Of a stretch of 64,000 bases of DNA, positions 14,777 to 23,696 are shown in pieces. The notes under the pieces were generated by a model, which was given only the letters and a program-made list of their open reading frames with translations, was not told the DNA's origin and did no database searches. A program made the translations under genes and the position numbers. Origin of the DNA: Meiothermus sp. (GTDB lineage: Bacteria; Deinococcota; Deinococci; Deinococcales; Thermaceae); NCBI RefSeq assembly GCF_026004075.1, contig NZ_BPIK01000001.1, positions 1,528,041 to 1,592,040 on the forward strand, read 5' to 3'. How positions within the stretch are numbered: the first letter of the stretch is position 1; the number at the start of each line of letters is the position of its first letter.

Positions 14777-15223
14777 ACACTGTTCCTCTTTTTCTAAGTT
14801 ACACCCACAACAACCTCACAACTCTGTTGGCAGCACACATTTAACCGGTTTCCTGCTATATGCAAATCCAGCTACTTCTTGCCACTCTCATCTTTAGGGT
14901 TATATAGTTATGCCTAAAGATTTCAGTTACGGGTGTGCCTGCTCGATTGGTTTGGTGTACCTGGAATCGTTTTCAATAGCTCTGGCCTCGAGGTGCTGCA
15001 TTGCTTAGACTTCCTTTCACCCCTCGGTTTCACCCCAAAGCCTGGCGCTCAGGTGTGGGTAAAGGCGTGCAAAGGCCGGTTTTTATCTGGGCACCCAATC
15101 AGGGCAACCATACAGCCATCAACCGTCTACCTGGTTTACAAGGCGGCAACCAGGGCCCACCCCCCGTCTGATACTTCGGCGTTACGTTTCGAATCTACCC
15201 ATCCATACATCTAAGGAGGAGGC
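14777..15223. promoter_or_regulatory. divergent control region of the molybdenum hydroxylase locus
   Basis: There is no credible gene here. TTGCCA (14879-14884) with TATATA (14901-14906), or TATAGT two bases later, forms a rightward promoter. A perfect 8-base inverted repeat TCTTTAGG/CCTAAAGA (14891-14920, 14-base spacer) straddles that -10, as an operator would. A long leader of about 300 bases then leads to AAGGAGGAGG before 15224. I found no purine-riboswitch core in it. The reverse-strand promoter of the xdhC-like gene is not clear. Confidence 0.5.
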
Positions 15224-15724
15224 ATGGCAGAGAAAGTACACATCAAGATTGTGGTCAACGGCGTCGAACACCACAGCGAGGTCGAGCCGAGGCTTTTGCT
15301 GGTTCACTATCTACGGGAAACCCTGGGGCTCACCGGCACGCACGTGGGCTGCGATACCAGCCAGTGCGGGGCCTGCACGGTGCACCTCGACGGCCAGGCG
15401 GTAAAGTCGTGCACGCTCTTCGCCGTGCAGGCCGACGGCAGCAGCATTACCACCATTGAGGGCCTGGGCAGCGTGGACAAGCTCCACCCTGTGCAGGAGG
15501 GTTTCTGGGAAATGCACGGGCTACAGTGCGGCTTCTGCACCCCCGGCATGATTATGGCGGCAGCCGACTTGCTCAACAAAAACCCGCAGCCTACCGAGGA
15601 AGAAATCCGGCATGCCCTGGAGGGCAATCTGTGCCGCTGCACCGGCTACCACAACATCGTGCGAGCCGTACAGTATGCCGCCGACAAGATGGCCGGCAAG
15701 GTTGGAACGGCAGCGGACGACTAA
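15224..15724 (+). CDS. molybdenum hydroxylase [2Fe-2S] small subunit (CoxS/XdhC-type)
   Basis: 166 aa. The N-terminal plant-type ferredoxin cluster uses C43, C48, C51 and C63 ([16 protein letters not shown]). The C-terminal four-helix cluster uses C102, C105, C137 and C139 ([15 protein letters not shown]). It passes electrons from the molybdenum site to FAD. It is the first gene of the small-large-medium subunit operon, and the order differs from the classical medium-small-large. The Shine-Dalgarno is GGAGGAGG. Confidence 0.95.
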   Translation: MAEKVHIKIVVNGVEHHSEVEPRLLLVHYLRETLGLTGTHVGCDTSQCGACTVHLDGQAVKSCTLFAVQADGSSITTIEGLGSVDKLHPVQEGFWEMHGLQCGFCTPGMIMAAADLLNKNPQPTEEEIRHALEGNLCRCTGYHNIVRAVQYAADKMAGKVGTAADD

Positions 15725-15770
15725 TCCCAAACGCGGGGCCAAAACCTTGAGCTAAACGAGGGAGAGCACA

Positions 15771-18137
15771 ATGGCAGAAAAACTATTTGGTAAGGCCATG
15801 AAACGGGTCGAAGACCCCCGCTTCATTACCGGTACCGGCAACTATACCGACGACATGACCCTGCCCGGCATGGTGCACGCGGCCATGGTACGTTCGCCGT
15901 ACGCCCACGCCCGCATCAAGAGGATTGACACCTCCAAAGCCCAGGCGCACCCTGGCGTGCTGGCAGTGATTACCGGGCAGGAGATGAAGGACGCAGGCAT
16001 CAATGGCATTCCCACCGGCTGGCTGCACCCCGGCATCAAAACCCCACCCCATTACGCCATCACCTTCGATAAGGCCCGGCACGTGGGCGACATCGTGGCC
16101 GCGGTCATTGCCGAGACCCGCCAGATCGCCGAGGACGCCGCACAGCTCGTGGAAGTAGACTACGAGCCCCTACCAGCGGTCTCGCTGGGCAGCGAGGCGC
16201 TCAAACCCGGCGCGCCCGCCGTCCACGACGACGTGTCCGATAACGTCTGCTTCACCTGGAGCATTGGTGACAAGGAAGCGGTAGACAAAGCCTTTGCCAG
16301 CGCCTACAAAACCGTCAAGCTCAAGTTGCGCAACAACCGCCTGGTGCCCAACGCCATGGAGCCGCGGGCCTCGCTGGCCCAGTACCTCAAGGCCAGCGAC
16401 GAGTACACCCTCTGGACCACCAGCCAGAACCCCCACATCCACCGCCTCCTGATCGCGGCTTTTATCATGGGCATCCCCGAGCACAAGCTACGGGTGATTG
16501 CCCCGGATGTGGGCGGGGGCTTTGGCAGCAAGATTTACCAGTACCCCGAAGAGATTATCGTGCTGTACGCGGCCAAAAAGCTGGGCCGCCCGGTCAAATG
16601 GACGGCCCGCCGCTCGGAGAGCTTCGTGACCGACTCCCACGGACGCGACCACGAGACCGTGGCCGAGATGGCGGTAGACCAGAACGGCAAAATTACCGCC
16701 GTGCGGGTGGACACCATCGCCAATATGGGGGCCTACCTGACCACCTTTGCCCCGGCGGTGCCCACCTACCTGTACGGCTGCTTGCTGGCTGGCACCTACA
16801 CCACCCCCCACATCTACTGCCACGTGACCGCGCCCTTCACCCACACCACGCCAGTGGACGCCTATCGGGGCGCTGGGAGGCCCGAGGCCACGTATCTGCT
16901 CGAGCGCCTGGTGGACGTGATGGCCCACGAGCTGGGCATGGATCCGGTGGAGTTCCGCCGCAAAAACCTGATTCCCCCCGATGCCTTCCCCTACCAGACC
17001 CCGGTGGCCCTGCAGTACGACTCCGGCAACTACGAGGCCAACCTGGACAAGGCCCTGGAGATGGTGGGTTACAAGCAACTCCGCCAGCAGCAAGCGGAGT
17101 GGCGTAAGCAGGGCCGGTACATGGGGATTGGCGTGGTGACCTACATCGAGGCCTGCGGGCTGGCCCCTTCGGCCCTGGTGGGTAGCCTGGGCGCCCAGGC
17201 CGGGCAGTGGGAAAGCGCGCTGGTGCGGGTGATGCCCACCGGCAAGGTGGAGGTCTTTACCGGCACCCACAGCCACGGTCAGGGCCACGAGACGGCCTTC
17301 GCCCAGGTGGTGGCCGACGAGTTGCAGATTCCGGTGGAGGACGTGGTGCTGGTACACGGCGACACTGGGCGGATGCCCTACGGCTGGGGCTCCTATGGCT
17401 CGCGTTCGGCGCCCACCGGCCTTTCGGCCATCGTGCTGGCGACCCGGAAGATCATTGACAAGTCCAAAAAGATTGCCGCCCATCTGCTGGAGGCCGCCCC
17501 CGAAGACATTGTTCACGAGGGCGGCAAGTTCATGGTCAAGGGGGTACCCGACAAGGCCAAGACCTTCTTCGAGATCGCCCTGCAAGCCCACTTGGCCCAC
17601 AACTACCCCGCCGACCTCGAGCCGGGCCTCGAGGCCACCCACTTCTACGACCCCAAAAACTTCGTCTACCCCTTCGGTACCCACGTCGCAGTGGTGGAGG
17701 TAGACCCCGAGACCGGCAAGATTAGGCTCCTGCGCTACCTCTCGGTGGACGACTGCGGCCCGGTGATCAACCCGCTCATCGCCGAGGGGCAGGTGCACGG
17801 CGGCATCGCCCAGGGCCTGGGGCAGGCCCTCCTGGAGGAAGCCGTCTACGACCCGGAAGGCCAGATTCTCTCGGGGAACTTCCTCGAGTACACCCTGCCC
17901 CGCGCCGACGACCTGGTGCAGATCGAGCACGACCATACCGTAACCCCCTGCCCGCACAACCCCTTGGGTGTCAAGGGCATTGGTGAGGCAGGCACCATCG
18001 CCTCCACCGCAGCGGTGGCCAATGCGGTGATGGATGCCCTGCGGCCCTTTGGCATCGTGCACCTCGATATGCCCTACACCCCAGAAAAGATCTGGCGGGC
18101 CATTCAGCATAGCCGCCCAGCCCAGGCTGCCGATTAG
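15771..18137 (+). CDS. molybdenum hydroxylase large subunit (molybdopterin-binding, CoxL/XdhA-type)
   Basis: 788 aa, usual length. Molybdopterin motifs are GGGFGSKIYQYPE, the active-site loop DAYRGAGRPEATYLLERLVD, and the catalytic base region GVKGIGEAGTIAS with its glutamate. The loop is AYRGAGR and not the AYRCSFR of genuine (form I) CO dehydrogenase, so it is a form-II/xanthine-dehydrogenase-like enzyme. Substrate is uncertain; the purine-catabolic genes at 50-57 kb and the XdhC protein favour a purine such as xanthine or hypoxanthine, which is inference. Confidence 0.9.
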   Translation: MAEKLFGKAMKRVEDPRFITGTGNYTDDMTLPGMVHAAMVRSPYAHARIKRIDTSKAQAHPGVLAVITGQEMKDAGINGIPTGWLHPGIKTPPHYAITFDKARHVGDIVAAVIAETRQIAEDAAQLVEVDYEPLPAVSLGSEALKPGAPAVHDDVSDNVCFTWSIGDKEAVDKAFASAYKTVKLKLRNNRLVPNAMEPRASLAQYLKASDEYTLWTTSQNPHIHRLLIAAFIMGIPEHKLRVIAPDVGGGFGSKIYQYPEEIIVLYAAKKLGRPVKWTARRSESFVTDSHGRDHETVAEMAVDQNGKITAVRVDTIANMGAYLTTFAPAVPTYLYGCLLAGTYTTPHIYCHVTAPFTHTTPVDAYRGAGRPEATYLLERLVDVMAHELGMDPVEFRRKNLIPPDAFPYQTPVALQYDSGNYEANLDKALEMVGYKQLRQQQAEWRKQGRYMGIGVVTYIEACGLAPSALVGSLGAQAGQWESALVRVMPTGKVEVFTGTHSHGQGHETAFAQVVADELQIPVEDVVLVHGDTGRMPYGWGSYGSRSAPTGLSAIVLATRKIIDKSKKIAAHLLEAAPEDIVHEGGKFMVKGVPDKAKTFFEIALQAHLAHNYPADLEPGLEATHFYDPKNFVYPFGTHVAVVEVDPETGKIRLLRYLSVDDCGPVINPLIAEGQVHGGIAQGLGQALLEEAVYDPEGQILSGNFLEYTLPRADDLVQIEHDHTVTPCPHNPLGVKGIGEAGTIASTAAVANAVMDALRPFGIVHLDMPYTPEKIWRAIQHSRPAQAAD

Positions 18138-18159
18138 CCTTAATCCTGCGGAGGACGAG

Positions 18160-19017
18160 ATGTACACAGCACCGTTCAGCTACAAGAAAGTAACCAACCT
18201 CTCCGAGGCGCTATCGCTGCTCCAACAAAATCCCGAAGCCAAGCTGCTGGCCGGTGGCCACAGCCTGATTCCAGCTATGAAGCTGCGCCTGGCTGCACCG
18301 CCCATGCTGATTGATATCTCTAAAGTGGCCGAGCTGCGGGGCATCCGCCGCGACGGCGACACCCTGGTGATCGGGGCCATGACCACCTACCGCGAGCTGG
18401 AAACCTCCGACCTGCTCAAGGAACTCTGCCCGATTATTCCCCAGGCAGTGAGCCTGATTGGCGACCCCATGGTGCGGGCCAAGGGCACCATCGGCGGTTC
18501 GCTGGCCCACGCCGACCCCGCCGCCGACCTACCCGCCACGATGCTGGCCTTGGATGCCAAAATCAAAATCCAGGGGGCCGGGGGAGCCAGGGTAGTGGAT
18601 ATTGACCACTTCTTCACCGGCATGTTCTCCACTGCCGTCGGGCCAGGGGAAATCCTGGCCGAAGTGCACATTCCCATCGGTGGCTCTGCCCACGCACCTG
18701 CCCCAGCTCGCCGAATGGCTTATGCCAAGTTCCCTCACCCGGCCAGCCGCTATGCGGTTGTGGGGGTGGCGGTGGTGATTGGACCCAGTGGCCTACGGGC
18801 TGCAGTAACGGGCGCGGGAGAGCATGCCATGCGGCTCACCAAGCTCGAGCAGGCCCTTTCCGGCCAGGCCCTCACCGCCGAAAACATCGCCGCGGCCTGC
18901 CAGGGGCTTCTACCCGCCGACAACCTCAACCACGACCTGGCCGCCTCAAAAGAGTACCGCGCGCACCTGGTGGACGTGATGGCCAAACGGGCCTTGATGC
19001 AGGCCGCCGGGCTGTAG
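18160..19017 (+). CDS. molybdenum hydroxylase FAD-binding medium subunit (CoxM/XdhB-type)
   Basis: 285 aa from ATG 18160, after GGAGG (18150-18154). The FAD pyrophosphate motif AGGHSLIPAMKLRLA and the second FAD motif TIGGSLAHADPAADLP are both present, followed by the C-terminal CO-dehydrogenase flavoprotein domain. It passes electrons from the FeS subunit to the final acceptor. It is followed by a terminator and then the CoxD/CoxE-type genes. Confidence 0.93.
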   Translation: MYTAPFSYKKVTNLSEALSLLQQNPEAKLLAGGHSLIPAMKLRLAAPPMLIDISKVAELRGIRRDGDTLVIGAMTTYRELETSDLLKELCPIIPQAVSLIGDPMVRAKGTIGGSLAHADPAADLPATMLALDAKIKIQGAGGARVVDIDHFFTGMFSTAVGPGEILAEVHIPIGGSAHAPAPARRMAYAKFPHPASRYAVVGVAVVIGPSGLRAAVTGAGEHAMRLTKLEQALSGQALTAENIAAACQGLLPADNLNHDLAASKEYRAHLVDVMAKRALMQAAGL

Positions 19018-19033
19018 TACCCAAACCAATTGT

Positions 19034-19065
19034 GAGGGGCTGAGGCAATTCGGCCCCTCGGTTTT
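19034..19065 (+). terminator. terminator after the hydroxylase operon
   Basis: GAGGGGC/GCCCCTC stem with a 12-base loop, followed by GGTTTT, 17 bases after the stop. Its short T-run means readthrough into the CoxD-type gene is likely. Confidence 0.6.
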
Positions 19066-19081
19066 GTGTGAAGATAAAAGC

Positions 19082-19981
19082 ATGTTTCCGACATCTGTAG
19101 AGGAGACCCAGAAAGCCCTCGAGGCCCACCGCTACATTGCCGATAAGGGGCTTTCGGTGGCGGTGTTTCTGGCCCTCAAGCTGGGCCGCCCCCTGCTCCT
19201 GGAAGGCGAGCCGGGAGTGGGCAAAACCGAGATTGTCAAGGTGCTCTCCGAGGTGCTCTCCACCCGCCTGATTCGTTTGCAGTGCTATGAAGGGCTGGAC
19301 ATCAGCAGCGCGGTGTATGAGTGGGACTACGCCCGTCAGATGATGCAGATACGGCTCCTGGAAGCCAGCGGCGAGCGCGACCAGGAAAAAGTGCGCCACG
19401 AGGTGTTCAGCCAGGAGTTCTTGCTCAAGCGCCCCTTGCTGCAAGCCCTGGAGAGCACCAACGGCAAAGCCCCGGTGCTGCTCATTGACGAGCTGGATCG
19501 GGCCGACGAGGAGTTTGAAGCCTTTTTGCTCGAGTTCCTTTCGGACTGGCAGATTACCGTGCCAGAGGTGGGCACCCTCAAAGCCCAGCAGCCGCCGGTG
19601 GTGGTGATTACCTCCAACCGCACCCGCGAGATTCACGATGCCCTGAAGCGCCGCTGCATGTACTACTGGATTGATTACCCCAGCTTCGAGAAAGAATACC
19701 GCATCGTGCAGGAAAAAGTGCCCGGCGTACCGGAAAAGCTGGCCCAGCAGGCGGTGGCTTTCGTGCAGGCCCTGCGCCAGCAAGACCTCTACAAAGCCCC
19801 CGGTGTGGCCGAGACCCTGGACTGGGCCTCCTCGCTGCTGGCTTTGGGCCAGACCGAGCTTTCTCTCGAGGTCGTGCAAGAAACCCTGGGCGTGCTGCTC
19901 AAGTATCAGGACGATGTGGTCAAGGCCAAACAGCAGGCCCACGACCTGCTGGCCCGGGCCCAGATGTCCAGTGCGCTATGA
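19082..19981 (+). CDS. MoxR-family AAA+ ATPase (CoxD-type maturation factor)
   Basis: 299 aa from ATG 19082. Walker A GEPGVGKT is at 42-49, Walker B LLIDELDRAD near 134, sensor 1 VVITSNRTREI and arginine finger DALKRRCMYYWIDYP. MoxR proteins work with VWA-domain partners as metal-site or cofactor chaperones; CoxD helps build the Cu-S-Mo or Mo-S site in CO dehydrogenase. Its stop overlaps the VWA gene start by ATGA, so the pair is coupled. Its placement after a Mo hydroxylase operon supports the maturation role. Confidence 0.92.
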   Translation: MFPTSVEETQKALEAHRYIADKGLSVAVFLALKLGRPLLLEGEPGVGKTEIVKVLSEVLSTRLIRLQCYEGLDISSAVYEWDYARQMMQIRLLEASGERDQEKVRHEVFSQEFLLKRPLLQALESTNGKAPVLLIDELDRADEEFEAFLLEFLSDWQITVPEVGTLKAQQPPVVVITSNRTREIHDALKRRCMYYWIDYPSFEKEYRIVQEKVPGVPEKLAQQAVAFVQALRQQDLYKAPGVAETLDWASSLLALGQTELSLEVVQETLGVLLKYQDDVVKAKQQAHDLLARAQMSSAL

Positions 19982-21150
19982 CGGTATCCACCAGCCAGCT
20001 ACTCAGCCACGTGGTGGCCTTTGCCCGGAGCCTGCGACACGAAGGCATCGTGGTTACACCGGGGCAGACCGCCACTTTTGCCAGGGCCCTGGGGGAGATT
20101 TCCATCTTCGACCCGGAGGCTTTTTTTTACGCGGCCCAGAGCACCCTTCTAACCCGGCAGGAAGACCGGGCCAGGTTTGCTGAAGCCTTTCGTAAATTCT
20201 GGCAACACCTGGGCTTAGAGCGTTTTCCGGCAGAGCTGCTCAACCAAACCCCACTCCCCCCCAAAAAAGACCCCAAGGCCCGGCCCGGCGAGGTGGGGCG
20301 CGAACCGCGTTCCTCCCAGCCAAGCAGCAACCAGCCCCAGCCGATGGTGGATCGGGCCCTGACCTTCTCCGAGACCGAGGTACTCAAGCAAAAACGCTTC
20401 GACCAGATGAGCGAGGCTGAGCTCGAGGCTGCCCGCAGGCTGCTGTACGGCCTGGTCTGGAACCCCCCCCAAAGGCGCACCCGCCGCCTCAAGGCCGGCG
20501 GCAAGGAACTGCTCGACCTGCGCAAAAGCTTCCGGCGCTCCCTCAAGCACCAGGGCGAGCTGGTGGTGCTAGAGCAGCGTTCCCGCAAATACAAACCGCG
20601 CCCCATCGTAGTTCTGGCCGATGTCTCGGGCTCCATGGAGCGCTACGCCCGGATGCTGCTGCACTTTTTACACGCCTTTTCACTGGTGCAAACCCGCCAG
20701 GGGGTGCGGCAGATTGAAAGCTTCACCTTTGGCACCCGCCTGACCCGCATCACCCGCCTCTTGAAGCACCGCAGCGTGGACACTGCTCTGGCCCAGGTGG
20801 GCCAGCAGGTCAAGGACTGGTCGGGCGGCACCCGCATTGGGGCCTGCCTGCACAGCTTCAACCAGAGCTGGGCCAAACGGGTCTTGGGGCGGGGCGCCAT
20901 CGTGCTGGTTATCTCCGACGGCTGGGATCAGGGCGAACCCGAACTGCTGGCCTTCGAGATGGAGCGCCTGCAGAAGTCCTGCCACCGCCTGATCTGGCTC
21001 AACCCACTCCTGGGCACCCCCGGCTACCAGCCCCTGACCCGCGGCCTGGTGGCCGCCATGCCCTTCATTGACGACTTTCTGCCGGTACACAACCTTAGTA
21101 GCCTCGAGATGCTGGCCCTGGCCTTGACCGGCCTCGAGCGACAGCGCTAG
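19978..21150 (+). CDS. VWA-domain protein (CoxE-type)
   Basis: 390 aa. The C-terminal von Willebrand factor A domain begins RPIVVLADVSGSMERYARM with the MIDAS DxSxS motif. It continues through TFGTRLTRITRLL, WSGGTRIGACLHSFN (MIDAS threonine) and LVISDGWDQGEP (MIDAS aspartate). The N-terminal 150 residues carry a proline- and glutamine-rich linker. CoxE proteins pair with the CoxD ATPase. It is immediately followed by a strong terminator. Confidence 0.93.
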   Translation: MTVSTSQLLSHVVAFARSLRHEGIVVTPGQTATFARALGEISIFDPEAFFYAAQSTLLTRQEDRARFAEAFRKFWQHLGLERFPAELLNQTPLPPKKDPKARPGEVGREPRSSQPSSNQPQPMVDRALTFSETEVLKQKRFDQMSEAELEAARRLLYGLVWNPPQRRTRRLKAGGKELLDLRKSFRRSLKHQGELVVLEQRSRKYKPRPIVVLADVSGSMERYARMLLHFLHAFSLVQTRQGVRQIESFTFGTRLTRITRLLKHRSVDTALAQVGQQVKDWSGGTRIGACLHSFNQSWAKRVLGRGAIVLVISDGWDQGEPELLAFEMERLQKSCHRLIWLNPLLGTPGYQPLTRGLVAAMPFIDDFLPVHNLSSLEMLALALTGLERQR

Positions 21151-21164
21151 GAGCATTCAATGCA

Positions 21165-21192
21165 AAACGCCTGTCTGTGCCGACAGGCGTTT
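21165..21192 (+). terminator. terminator after the CoxE-type gene
   Basis: A perfect 11-base stem (AAACGCCTGTC/GACAGGCGTTT) with a 6-base loop starts 15 bases after the stop. Confidence 0.75.
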
Positions 21193-21216
21193 GAAGGGAT
21201 GACCTAACAGCGCTTT

Positions 21217-21353
21217 ATACGCATTTCGGTAGTATCGTTCACTTTGACAAGCCTAAACGATACTACCGAAATGCTTTTCTACTCCCTTCGGTCGGCTTGA
21301 ATCCTCCACCTCTGACTGCGTCCAACGGTGAAGGATTCAAGCGGAAAGGGTAT
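21217..21353. repeat. 137-bp two-hairpin dispersed repeat, copy A
   Basis: It matches 58068-58204 at the same length with about 7-8 differences. It begins ATAC and ends GTAT. A 19-base perfect inverted repeat (21221-21239 with 21256-21274) is followed by a second inverted repeat built on TTGAATCC and GGATTCAA. It contains no gene. Its right end abuts the target site of the IS5-family copy. Confidence 0.85.
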
Positions 21354-21355
21354 TA

Positions 21356-22285
21356 GAGACTGTCTTAATAGCCTCCCTCATGCTATAGTCACGCATGGAA
21401 CTCAGACAAAGCCGCTACCCCAGCGATCTGACCGACCAGGAGTGGGCTATTCTGGCACCCCTGATGCCCCAGCCCTCCGCCGCCCCCCATCGCCCCCGGG
21501 AGAATCCCTGGCGGGAAATCCTGAACGGCATCTTCTACATCACCCGCGCCGGCTGCGCCTGGCGCATGATGCCCTATGACCTGCCCCACTGGAAAACCGT
21601 CTATCACTACTTCCGTTTGTGGCGCAAATCGGGTTTTCTGGAACAGATACATACCACCCTGCGCGAGAAAACCCGCCGTAAAGCAGGACGCCTGCCCGAA
21701 CCCAGCGCGGGGATTCTGGATAGCCAGAGCGTGAAGACCTCGGGAAAAGGGGGGTCAGGGGGTATGACGCGGGCAAGAAGGTAAAGGGGCGCAAACGGCA
21801 TCTGCTGGTGGATACACAAGGGCTGGTGTTGGGAGTCAAGGTGCTGCCCGCCCACCTCACGGATGCGGAGGGCGGGCGAGAGCTGCTGGAGGGGGCCAGG
21901 GGGCTGTCGAAGCGGTTGTCGCATCTGTTTGTGGATGGGGGGTACAAGCGCAGGTTTGAGGAATGGGTTCGGCGCACCTTGGGCTGGACGGTGGAGGTGG
22001 TGCGCAGGCCGGATGCCAACTTCCGGGGTATTTGGTGGCCTAAAGACCAGCCTCTTCCGGAGGACTTGGAGGAGGAAGTGCGGAAGAGGACGCGGGGGCA
22101 TCGGGGGTTTGTGGTGATTCCCCGCAGATGGGTGGTGGAGCGGACGTTTGCCTGGCTGAGCTTCAATCGGAGGCTGAACCGGGACTATGAGCTTCTACCT
22201 GAGAGCTCAGAGACCTTCATCCACACAGCGATGATCCGGCTTATGGTCAGAAGATTGGCCTCCTAGAAAGTATTAAGACAGTCTC
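21356..22285 (+). mobile_element. IS5-family insertion sequence, copy A (930 bp)
   Basis: Terminal inverted repeats start GAGACTGTCTTAATA and end with its complement. A TTA target duplication lies at 21353-21355 and 22286-22288. It is the same length as copy B at 35473-36402, which lies in the opposite orientation, with only a few differences visible in the encoded proteins. Confidence 0.93.
21395..22266 (+). CDS. IS5-family transposase, two frames joined by -1 frameshift
   Basis: The first frame (21395-21784, 129 aa) carries the N-terminal DUF4096-like region (YPSDLTDQEWAILAPLMP) and the first catalytic D in ILDSQSVKT. The second frame (its own ATG at 21808, to 22266) carries the VDGGYKRRF aspartate and the RRWVVERTFAWL glutamate region. 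A run of A then G (AAAAGGGGGG, about 21748-21757) permits a -1 slip that yields KGGVRGYDAGKKVKGRKRH, the standard joined sequence of this family. Both copies in the window have the same arrangement, so this is programmed frameshifting and not decay. Confidence 0.9.
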
Positions 22286-23497
<1,212 letters not shown>

Positions 23498-23544
23498 CGC
23501 TACGAACCTCCAGGCACTAACTTTTGGGTCTGATACCCGCAGAA

Positions 23545-23550
23545 AGTATA
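23545..23550 (-). promoter_or_regulatory. -10 box of the subtilase gene
   Basis: TATACT on the reverse strand, about 48 bases upstream of ATG 23497. No good -35 is visible. Confidence 0.4.
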
Positions 23551-23662
23551 CCCCGTGCGGTTTAAAAAGGAAGCCTAGATTAACAACCCTCAGAAAAAAA
23601 ACGCCTCGAGCGGGGTCGTGCGGTTCGCTGGCAAGCAAGCGGATTCTACCCCGTTTTCGACT

Positions 23663-23679
23663 ACCCGGGATTTCCGGGT
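23663..23679. terminator. short hairpin between subtilase and carboxylase genes
   Basis: ACCCGG/CCGGGT arms with a 5-base loop lie 18 bases beyond the carboxylase stop on the reverse strand. The T-run (TCTTTT) follows it only in the forward direction, so its orientation as a terminator is ambiguous. Confidence 0.3.
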
Positions 23680-23696
23680 TCTTTTCGCAAACTGCC

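Noticed and set aside
14933-15214. 93-codon forward frame in the xdh control region
   Set aside because: No Shine-Dalgarno, atypical composition, and it overlaps the leader of the hydroxylase operon; no recognisable domain.
14777-15223. Purine riboswitch upstream of the hydroxylase genes
   Set aside because: I looked for the conserved three-way junction core and loop-loop motifs and did not find them; a covariance search would settle it.
16488-18167. 559-codon frame antisense to the molybdenum hydroxylase large subunit
   Set aside because: A shadow of GC-rich codon bias; low-complexity Val/Gly/His-rich translation opposite a certain gene.
21748-21810. Frameshift mutation destroying the IS5 transposase
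   Set aside because: Both copies share the slippery A/G run and both frames remain open, and the -1 product restores the family consensus, so it is programmed.
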